DNA of 64,000 nucleotides from contig BCJX01000008.1 of the NCBI GenBank assembly GCA_001600415.1, positions 189,851 through 253,850 on the forward strand, read 5' to 3'. This document shows, one piece after another, positions 24,338 to 36,362 of this stretch. The translations under genes and the position numbers were made by a program. This DNA is from Pascua guehoae. Lineage: Eukaryota; Basidiomycota; Tremellomycetes; Trichosporonales; Trichosporonaceae. Within the stretch, counting starts at the first letter, position 1, and every line of letters begins with the position of its first letter. The notes under the pieces are model-generated. The model saw nothing but the letters and a program-made list of their open reading frames with translations. It searched no databases and was not told where the DNA came from.

Positions 24338-25522
24338 GGGTTACAAGATGCTGCAAGACTTGGAGGGTTTAGGATGTGAGGTTGATATGAGACAAACGAC
24401 TGTGGTTGATGGACAAGAAGTGGGTAGGAGATGAGGAAAGAAGAATGAGTGGAAGAGAAGAGAACAAGGAAGGATAGGAGGACAAAAGGGAGGAATGACA
24501 AAGGACACAAGGACACAAGGAGGAAGGAAAGGAAAGGAAAGGACAGACGGAAGGAAGGAAGGAAAGACAGGCAAAGGAAGGACAGGCAGACCGGCCCTGA
24601 CCACACACACACACAAAGGACGACATGAACGCGTTCAGAGTGGCGCGTGGGGAGTGGCACATGCCAGACTTTGTGTACCGCGTGCTCCGTGTTGGCCCAT
24701 ACCAAAAGCACACACTACAAACATGTCTTGTTGGTGGGGGGCTGGCTAGCTGCTGCGTCGCTACACCGTACGGTACGTCATTTAGTCAATGTCAACAACA
24801 CAACTCCTTGTCTTGCCGCTTCCATCAACACTCTGGTGCAAATGCAAAGTATCATGGCAGTGGTTTCTGCATCGTCTCGATAACTAGCTACAAGTGGGAC
24901 ATGTCTATATTCTCTCCCCTCCTCACCGACGGTGACGCCTGCCCAACCAGGGGCTACGACCCACCCTAACCGGCCCTCGTCCGCGCCCTTCAGCTGCACG
25001 GCGTGCTCTTCACCGCGACCACTACCGCATCTCCCAACCCACTCCCACAACTGCCACCGCGCCACTCTCCAACCCGTCACCAGTCGAACCAACTGGAAAC
25101 TCACGACCCCGCTCACGCGCGCTCACGGCTCAAGCCAACCATAGGCGAGCGGGTGTGCGGCGGAGGACTGTGGGTCGGCATGTTCCAGCGGTGTCGACCG
25201 GCGCAGGGCGGCGAGCGCGCGGGACAATTGTAGCAGAGGCCGAAAAACACAGCAGCGCCGCAGCGGCAAGCGAACGCGCGTAACAAACTTACACAGGCTA
25301 ACGGAAACAAAGGGACTCACAGCGTCGGGCTAAAGACAACGGTTGCGTCCAACCGCGCGTCGGGTCGATGATACACAAATCACACTCGCGTTCGAGCTGT
25401 CGACAAGGGTGAACGAACGCGAGCGAGTAATTAAGGATGGTATTGGTTGGGGTAGTAGAGTCGTGTTTTGTCGATTTTTTTTTTGTCTTCTGAATCGTCG
25501 AAGTCCGTCGGAGTCCTCCCCT
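24338..25522. other. intergenic with GGAA-rich microsatellite
   Basis: This is the leader of the RING gene and 3' flank of the bZIP gene. Bases 24420-24600 are a purine-rich run on the + strand dominated by GGAAGGAA/GGAAA units (pyrimidine-rich in the RING transcript), followed by a CACACACACA tract near 24602. No gene is supported. Confidence 0.55.
24522..24580. repeat. (GGAA)n/(GGAAA)n microsatellite
   Basis: Short GGAAGGAAAGGAAAGGAAAG and GGAAGGAAGGAAAG runs, interrupted by GACAGAC, lie upstream of the RING gene start. Confidence 0.8.
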
Positions 25523-27021
25523 CTAAAACTCGACCAGCGCTGCCTCCCATGTCCACTCTTCACCCGCCGTCGGGACCACACCAGCCGCACCGCCAGGAAC
25601 GACCGGGGGGACGCCGTTGGGCTTGTTGTTCGAGCCCTCGAGCGTCTCGAGAAGGTCGTTCATTTCCTCGTCCCATTCGGCCGCCTGAGTGCCCTCAGGG
25701 AACCAGGCGTTCGCCTGCGCGCCGTGGTCTTGGTGGCCCGCGGCGTGCGCGGCGTCGATCGGGATGAACGAAGCCTGGGGGATGCCGATGTCCATCCCCG
25801 AAGGCGCGCCAGCGCCACGACTACCCTGGCCACGACCGCCAACCGCTGCCTGTTCGCTGGCGAGTCCAAGTTGATTCCTGACAAAGAGCCCGTCGCCCGC
25901 TGCAGGGCCGCACCGCGCCTCTTCGTTGAAGAAGAGACGACTGGCTTGGTCGCCACCGCTGCTGGGTGGCGAGCGACGGGGTTTGACAGGTCAACAAAGG
26001 ACGCGACAGTGTCCGAGACATTTGGAGGCTGGACGTGGTTTGGGATAGTGGTAGGCTCGAGCTGCGCCTGAAGGTGGAGGGGGGAATGGACGGCCTCGCG
26101 GGGCTGAGTGGGGTAGAGGGGCGGCGAGAGGGTGGTGTCCATGCCGGGGGTCGGCTGGGGCGTGGTGGCGGCAAAGGTGGCGGCGTTGGCCATGTTGGCC
26201 ATGTTCGCCATAGGGTGGGGCTGGGGCATGCGACCGTCGGCGGGGTTGTGGAACGAGAAGAATGTGGCGGCCTGCTTGACAATGTTCTCAAGCATGCCGA
26301 CACGCCAGCGGAGAGCAGCGTTCTCGGTGCGGAGGTCGTTTGAGTGGTCCTCGGTGATCTGGAGCATGGGCTGCTCAGGTGCGACAGCGGCCAGGGACGG
26401 TGCAACGGGGGCGTTGAGGACGGGTTTAATGTCCTCGAGGACCTCGGCCGAAGGCGGTGCGACAGTCGCCAAGTTTACGCCACCGCCAGCGCTGACGATC
26501 TCAGGCGGGATGCCAAGATCAGACGCGAGGGAAAGGACGCTGTTGGCTGGAGATGCCTCGCGCGTCTTGCTGGGCGATGATGGAGCCGTGCCGGATCGGA
26601 GGCAACGGTTCTCCTGTTCGAGCTCCACAACGCGCTGCTCGAGCCATGCAAGGTGGGCCTTGCGCTGGTTGCGCGAGCGCTGTGCTGATTCGCGATTGCG
26701 GATTGTCTGTGGATTAGTGTCAGGTCGCATTCAGGATGATGGACGATCGGTGCGACGGGTGGGGGTAGGGGAAAGTTGAGGGGCAAAGTTGAGACGTACC
26801 CTGGCTTCCTTTCGGGCCGCCTTCATCCGGGCCTCATCGTCCATGTCCTCGCCTTCGGCCTTGATGTCGCCGTTGGTGTCGTCGTGGTGGTCATCTTCTG
26901 GGGATGCCTCGCGGGTGGATGAACGTGCGCGCTTGGCGGCGGGGGAAGATGGGGATGAAGTGGGCGCAGGGCGCTTTGACGACGACGCGGTGGCGGAGGT
27001 AGACGCGACAGCGTTGGACAT
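25523..27021 (-). CDS. HXL1: HAC1/XBP1/HXL1-type bZIP factor of the unfolded protein response
   Basis: ATG at 27021. Conventional exon 1 (27021-26800) and exon 2 (from 26706) are joined by a 93-nt GT-AG intron. Residues about 62-112 form the bZIP: basic region RMKAARKEAR/TIRNRESAQRSRNQR and leucine zipper LAWLEQRVVELEQENRCLR. A further helix (DLRTENAALRWRVGMLENIV) follows. Read without further splicing, the protein has 422 residues and ends at 25660 in an Arg-rich tail. Removing 25903-25961 (59 nt, non-GT-AG, IRE1-type sites) shifts to another frame and gives 448 residues, ending at 25523 with an acidic, aromatic C-terminus (AEWDEEMNDLLETLEG, EEWTWEAALVEF) typical of an activation domain. This is the known design of Hac1, Xbp1 and Cryptococcus Hxl1. 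The basic region and N-terminal position of the bZIP also fit. Orthology is inferred, not searched. Confidence 0.75.
25903..25961 (-). other. predicted 59-nt IRE1-dependent unconventional intron
   Basis: On the transcribed strand cleavage is predicted as CAG|CAGC between 25962 and 25961 and CTG|CAGC between 25903 and 25902. Both fit the IRE1 consensus CNG|CNGN and are followed by the same CAGCGG. The excised piece begins CAGCGG and ends CCCTG, so it is not a spliceosomal intron. 59 is 2 modulo 3, exactly the shift needed to pass from the bZIP frame to the acidic C-terminal frame. Confidence 0.72.
25950..25972 (-). promoter_or_regulatory. IRE1 5'-site RNA hairpin
   Basis: Positions 25972-25965 and 25957-25950 are perfectly complementary (8 bp), enclosing the 7-nt loop CAGCAGC (25964-25958) with the predicted cleavage after its third base. 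This matches the 7-nt-loop hairpins IRE1 recognises in HAC1 and XBP1 mRNA. The 3' site (25908-25895) can form a weaker GCCC/GGGC hairpin around TGCAGC. Confidence 0.72.
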
Positions 27022-30974
<3,953 letters not shown>

Positions 30975-31451
30975 TCACATGCAGCACCAGATACTATCCA
31001 TGGTGCTCATTGGACCGCCGCGATACTGGCCGACGGTGATGCTCGCCGACGGCGTACCGTCGCAGACCCGCAAGGTAGTCCAGCAGCCCACCATCAACCC
31101 CTGCTTCCAACCGACCCGGCGACGCGAGCACATAGGAGCGCTGCAGGTCGAGCCCGGTACCAGGCCACCAACAGAGTTTACCCCGACGGTCTGGTGCATC
31201 GCTACGACGGGCTGTGGCCGCCGGCGTGGGTACCCCGGTCGGCTGTTATACTGCCAAGAGGACCACGATGCGTAGTCGGCGCACAACGGGTGTGAGCGTT
31301 GGGGAGGCAACACCGCAAGCGCAGACGGGATGGGGTGTTCGGCGATGGCTGGGGCCGGTCCCGGCCTTCCACCGTTTGTTGGCGACGACGTCTGGTTCTG
31401 ATTGAATACTTGTGAGGGCGGAGCCTGGCGTTGCAGCTGGTAGGCGAGCAT
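30975..31451 (-). CDS. doubtful hypothetical protein
   Basis: An uninterrupted 158-codon frame with a true ATG at 31451, Gln/Pro-rich at the N-terminus (LQRQAPPSQVFNQNQTSSP) and Gly/Arg/Cys-rich later, ending IWCCM. No domain, signal peptide or splice site supports it, and it abuts the (GT)n array. It may be a chance frame. Confidence 0.2.
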   Translation of the reverse strand: MLAYQLQRQAPPSQVFNQNQTSSPTNGGRPGPAPAIAEHPIPSALAVLPPQRSHPLCADYASWSSWQYNSRPGYPRRRPQPVVAMHQTVGVNSVGGLVPGSTCSAPMCSRRRVGWKQGLMVGCWTTLRVCDGTPSASITVGQYRGGPMSTMDSIWCCM

Positions 31452-31809
31452 TGTGTCAGTGCAGCTGTGTGTGGCCGTGCAGCAGAGGACAGGCTATATC
31501 GCCTGTCGTATGAGTCGCAGCGCGGCAGCGACCCAGGTGATTCCGGAACAGCATCTTATCTGTCTCGCGTGGAGGATTGTGTCGTTCTTCTGCATCATTT
31601 AAGGAGATGTGACGCCTGTACTGTGTAAGTAGCGCATGATATTGGTCCACACCTGAGCCTCCTCATCGTCATGGCAACTTGTTAAGTGAAACGGACTGCC
31701 TACGGATACATTTGCATCGGACATTGCCGGACTGCAACGAGTCTATGGGAGGTTACACCGGAACTGGATCCACAGAAGATTGAGTCGTTGACTCTGTCGC
31801 TAAAATGTC

Positions 31810-31850
31810 GAGCTGGCCAAGAGCTGGCCAAGAGCTGGCCAAGAGCTGGG
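31810..31850. repeat. 11-bp tandem repeat GAGCTGGCCAA
   Basis: Three full copies plus a partial copy of GAGCTGGCCAA are seen just downstream of the stop codon of the 380-aa gene, so probably within its 3' UTR. Confidence 0.85.
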
Positions 31851-31897
31851 CGCTTGGATTACGATGCGGCCACCTTTGAGAGAGCAGTGGCACGTTC

Positions 31898-33087
31898 TCA
31901 GTACGGACTGTACCCGCCGTCGTAGTGGGCATAGTGTGACCCATCGGGGAGCGGAGCAATGACGAGGTACGGCTTTGACGCGCTCCTGTCCCTTTTCTCG
32001 TGCTTGCGGCGCTCCTTGCGTGCGTCCTTGGCGCCATCGGCGCGCGTGCCAGAGTCCGAGACCAAGCGCGCCACATCCAACGAGAGTGCCTCGGGGGCCT
32101 CGCCGACGTGGCGGGCAGTCACCCTCCGGCCGTCCAGGACGACATAGACGTCCATGCCTCTGGGCCCAAAGAAGCGTTCCTGCCACGTCTCGACCGTGTC
32201 GACGACAATGGGCTCGTTGCGGCGCGCCATGGCGCGCGTAATGGCCTTTGTGACAAAGTATCCCGTGGCGCCCATGTGCATCGAGATGGGTGCTACGGCG
32301 GCGACGATTTGCCCCGCCCCGCTGACCTTGCCCGCGGTGAAAATGTCCTCGAGGAAGCGCGCATAGTCGGCCGCGCTAATGTCGTGCGCCGCAAAGAGGG
32401 GGCCATAGTAGGCCGGCTTGAACCCGTCCCCGATGAGCTTGTTCTTGCCGCACGACTTGTGCACCACCGGCCGGAACCCACGCTGCCTCGCACCCGCCCC
32501 CGAGGCGGGTGCCGGACGCTGGAAACTGCGCGGCTCCGGGTCAAACGGGCTGCCTGCCTTGCGCGCCAGGCGCGACTTTACGCGCAGCATAAAGTCAATC
32601 GTCGGGAGGTCGCGCAGACCCGCGTCCTCGGACGTCGGCGACCAGGACGCGTTGTGCGCGAGCGGGTTGTCGTACTTTGCCTTGGCTTGGGCGTAGACCG
32701 AGCCCTGGGGCTGGTCGTCGTAGCCGTCGCGGCTGGGGCTGGGGCTGGGGCTGGGGCTAGTGCTCGAGGGAGCATGGGCGCGTTGGGGCGCACCAGATGC
32801 GCGGTGCTGGTCGTAGGGCAGGGGTGCTGGTGGGCTAGACTCGGCGTAGTGCCTCTGAACCTGGGCGTACTGCGGCGGGTTGCGCTGGCCGTAGGTCTGC
32901 GGGTACTGGTACTGGCCATTCGAGGCGGTAGTGTAGCCGAGGTTGCATTGCGCGGGCGACGACCAGGGCTGCGCCGAGGGGGGTTGGATGAAACCATACC
33001 GGTCTTCAAAGTAGACGTTGGGGGCTCTGCAAAGGTCAGCACGGGACAGTCGCGAGGACAGTTGTCGACTCACTGGACGAGAGTCAT
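31898..33087 (-). CDS. conserved-looking fungal protein of unknown function, 380 aa
   Basis: Exon 1 is only 14 nt (33087-33074, MTLVQ), followed by a 47-nt GTGAGT intron (branch GCTGAC, acceptor TTTGCAG) and exon 2 33026-31898. The N-terminal 125 residues are low complexity (Tyr/Gln/Pro, then a Ser-Pro run SPSPSPSPS). The folded part, about 180-340, contains KSCGKNKLIGDGF, YYGPLFAAHDISAADYARFLEDIF, QIVAAVAPISMHMGATGYFVTKAI and ERFFGPRGMDVYVVLDG. A hydrophobic glycine-containing stretch followed by F.PRG is a pattern I associate with a widespread fungal family of unknown function, but I cannot name it. The C-terminus is basic (KDARKERRKHEKRDR) then HYAHYDGGYSPY. The gene model is well supported by frame; the function is unknown. 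Confidence 0.75.
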
Positions 33088-34666
33088 GGTTGGCAGGTGC
33101 GTTTGGCTTGTGGTGGGTGTGGGAGTCTGCTGTCGCTGGGTGAGAGCTTGTCTTTGTGAGGGGTAAGAGAGGTTCGATAAAGGTCAGACATGGTCGATAC
33201 ACCCCAGATATATAGGAATCCCAGCTGCTCCTCTGAGCGGTATCTCGTCGCAAACAAGTCGTCGCAATGACAGCAACCGCCATTCTAGATGGCTAAAGAT
33301 AGAGTTGACGGAGATGGCAGCCTCCATCAACCTCCGAGAATGATGCCCGTGAGCTCCGTATCTGCTCCCGTCTGCTCGGTATCTGCTTCCGCCCCCACCC
33401 AGACATGCACCGAAATTGGTTCCGCCCGGAGCTGACCTCCGCATCTGCGTCCGCTCCGTTTCAGGCACCGGAGCCGGCGACTGTTATCGAGGCACCACAT
33501 CGCCATGCGCGTCATCCCGTCACCGCCGGCACCGCTGCCTGCCTGACCACACGTTGGACTGCAATCGTCGCTCGGAGCGTGCCAGCTGAAAGAGTGGTGA
33601 CATGCAGCTCAGCCGTTCAGCAAGGCACCTGGGGTTTGGACCACGGTTGGTGCGAAGAGGGGGCTCACTGGCGCCAACCCGTTGGGGATGGCTCGTGTGG
33701 TATACTCTGGACGACGAGGCAGCCGAGGTTACGAGACGGCACCTAGTCTGAAGTGTACCATGGCATCACTTGGTCCTTCGTCTGTCTCGCCAAGACTGGG
33801 TGCCACTTCTACTGGTGGCGGCTTTCATTGCCAGCGGCCAGTTTGTCAGGAGTTGCAGGCTGTGAATAGCATCGCAGAGGGGTTCAGGCATTTGTTGCTG
33901 GCGCCATCGGCTCCCGTGGTGCACGCTTCATAACACCGTCTGTGCGGGTGGTTGTGGTGCCAACTTTGTTCCCCGCTCTGTCGTTCCCATTTCTCCGCCA
34001 TCTGAATCACGTCGCGGGGGAGGGATCCGAGCGCCATCTATTGTCAGAACGAGAAGGAGATTCGAATGACGAATAACGATGGTACGTGGGAATGAATATG
34101 AGGTGTTCGGGAGGATTGAACAAAACAGGCCGAGTGTGAAGAAAACAAATGTGATGGTCTTGCAGAGTGTTTCGTTCCGACCAACGGTAGCCTCTGGCCG
34201 TGTCATTTAATTATGTGGAAAGCGGGTGGCGGATGAGGCTCATGGGACCGGGGACTGCGCGCAAACCCATATAAAGTGCATTTCAGGCATAATCAGCCGA
34301 TATAAACAAACCCAGCGGGCAATGCCACGCTGGTTGCGCCATTCTACTGTGTGTACCCAGCTTTTTCTGGACGTATGCTGTCGTGTCCCTCAGCAGCCAG
34401 CGAAGCACTGCAACTATGGAGGAATATCAAACGTGATCTATTGTGAGCGGCAAGGAATCGATATTGAACACACCTGCTGCTTCGCGACCGGGTCCTTGCC
34501 TGTTGAGGCCATCACAAAATCAAAGCGAGACGCCCTCTACTGTCAGCACGACCCGAGCCAAAACCAACTCACCAACTTGTCGTCGCACTGCGATTTTTGC
34601 CGCACTGCCACGTCTCCCAGAACTGCCACATCCCCCGGCGCTTCTACTTGTCCTCGGTCCGGTCTG
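33088..34666. other. intergenic
   Basis: Upstream of the 380-aa gene and downstream of the F-box gene. Short frames only; nothing supported. Confidence 0.5.
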
Positions 34667-35623
34667 CTATTTCTCGCCGCACAGGGCACAAGGCGCGGCG
34701 TCCTTGTAGCTGATGAAGCTGAGATGGTCGAGGAAACCGGGCGGGACAGTCTGAGTGACGTCGTCGATGCGGGCTGAATAGACTTGGAAAGCCTCGCACC
34801 AGGCATCCTTTTGGGCCTTGATTTCGGACGGTGACGGGCATTTGATACTGATAACCTCTACCGAACGAGCAAGGGTTAACGGTACAGAGTAGGCCATGGT
34901 GTAGGGGTTCTGCAGGCGGCAATGACCGTCAGGCACATGGGGCACGAAGACGCGTGCCACGCCACCGGGGGGGTAGTTTACGGGAACTTCAATGTTGCCG
35001 TGCAGTGTGACGCTCTCGAGCGGCCAGTGGCGGACGATAAGGGCCACAATCCAGTTGTACTTGCTCAACTTTTTAAAGCGTCGTCCCCACATGTCGCTGT
35101 ACTGGGACTGGTCCTCATCATTTTTGAAAGGCTTGTAGCAGAGATGACGAGCCCGGAACATATTGTGACAGTCGAGGAGCATGTTCTCGCTCTGGCTACT
35201 ATCGTCGAGGATGAGCGTGTCGACATTCGCAAAGAGAACCGTCTGCGAGGTTCGCACGTTGAAGGGGTTGTATCGAGGAGGGTTTTTGTACCCGCCCACA
35301 AGCCGAACACGCTTGGTCAGGGCGCAGCATGCAATCTTGTACGAGGCCCACTTGTTGGGCACGTCAAACTCGTGGAAGACAAAGCGGGCAGACGGACCGA
35401 CAGTGGAGACCAGCTTGTTGAGCTTGAGGTAGGCAATGTCGATCGAGGTGTAGAGCGCCGGAATCGCAATGGAGTGAACGTCCTTGTTGCAGCGGCCCAG
35501 AGTCGCAAGTGTGGCGGGGTCGCAGTAGCTAACGACTTGGAGGAAGACCTCGTTGGGGAGGCGTGGGGTGAGCCATCCGACTTGGCGGTTGAGCCAGGGA
35601 AAGCCGTCGTCGGGGGCGGACAT
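34667..35623 (-). CDS. F-box protein
   Basis: An intronless 318-residue gene with ATG at 35623. Residues about 20-60 match the F-box: RLPNEVFLQVVSYCDPATLATLGRCNKDVHSIAIPALY, which binds Skp1 in SCF ubiquitin ligases. The rest (VDTLILDDSSQSENMLLDC, WIVALIVRHWPLESVTLHGNIEV, LARSVEVISIKC) has the alternating hydrophobic pattern of the degenerate leucine-rich-repeat-like substrate regions common in basidiomycete F-box families. The C-terminus DAAPCALCGEK has a CxxC pair. This family is typically large, fast-evolving and single-exon. No substrate can be inferred. The start is the first ATG in the frame, in the context GGACATGG on the + strand. Confidence 0.78.
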   Translation of the reverse strand: MSAPDDGFPWLNRQVGWLTPRLPNEVFLQVVSYCDPATLATLGRCNKDVHSIAIPALYTSIDIAYLKLNKLVSTVGPSARFVFHEFDVPNKWASYKIACCALTKRVRLVGGYKNPPRYNPFNVRTSQTVLFANVDTLILDDSSQSENMLLDCHNMFRARHLCYKPFKNDEDQSQYSDMWGRRFKKLSKYNWIVALIVRHWPLESVTLHGNIEVPVNYPPGGVARVFVPHVPDGHCRLQNPYTMAYSVPLTLARSVEVISIKCPSPSEIKAQKDAWCEAFQVYSARIDDVTQTVPPGFLDHLSFISYKDAAPCALCGEK

Positions 35624-36362
35624 GGCGTGGTGGTAGTGTGGGAGAGGACGAGGACGAAATGTGCAGGTCGGGTTGGGAAGTGTCGGGATGCGCCGTGCTG
35701 CAATGTAGTGGGAAGAGGTGCAGTGTGAGGTGTGAGATGACAGGTGATTGAAAAGATGTAGAGTGAAGTGGGGTGAAGAGTTAGACTGCCTTGCTTATAA
35801 CTGCAACTCGTCGTCCATCCCATCACACTTCCTCCATTTCCAGCAAGGTAGCGCGAGACATCGCGAACAAGGTCGAGCAAGGCGGTTGCGAGAAAGGCCA
35901 AGGAAGGCCTCGCCACAGGCCCATCACACCCAGTGGCGTCACACCGAGTGGCATCACAGCCAGCGGTGCTTGCCTACTATTGTTCTCCGAGTGGTGGCAA
36001 CATCCAGTAGCATCACACCAAGTGGCAACAGACCCGGCGGTGCCTGCCTACTATTGTTCTCCGAGTGGTGGCAAAGTGCCACCAGCCATTGCTGGAAAAT
36101 CGCTCGTCCGCACCCCAAAACGCCCCGTATCTGGGGATGTTTCAAGGAGGATGTGACCTGTCCTTGACCCGTTTACCCAAGATGCAGGCCAGACAGGACC
36201 CCGCAAAATGCAGGTCATACGCCGTCGGGGCACCATCACAGCACGACCTTTCAGCCACCACCTGTCATCACAAGTTGCGCGTCACCTGGCACGTTGAACG
36301 ACGATCACAGCTCCCGCCTTCGGGGGAGGGGGTTACATCAGGACAATACAGTAAGCACCCAG
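35624..36362. other. intergenic with direct repeats
   Basis: Contains the F-box promoter and a repeated segment (35964-36074). Phrases such as AGTGGCATCACA recur between 35930 and 36070. No gene is supported. Confidence 0.5.
35964..36074. repeat. 74-bp-spaced direct repeat
   Basis: A 37-bp segment beginning CGGTGCTTGCCTAC (35964-36000) recurs at 36038-36074 with one visible difference (CTTG to CCTG). The intervening bases also share CATCACACCAAGTGGC-like pieces, suggesting a 74-bp tandem duplication. Confidence 0.8.

Noticed and set aside
25962..26000. Conventional GT-AG intron to explain the bZIP frame change
   Set aside because: The available donors (GTCGCT, GTTGAC, GTGGCG) are weak, lengths are wrong or under 40 nt, and none has a proper branch site; a 38-nt GTGGCG...GAAGAG option keeps frame but is much weaker than the paired IRE1 sites.
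32000..33166. 388-codon open frame opposite the 380-aa gene
   Set aside because: Val/Gly/Arg-rich shadow; the opposite strand has a spliced start and conserved-looking motifs.
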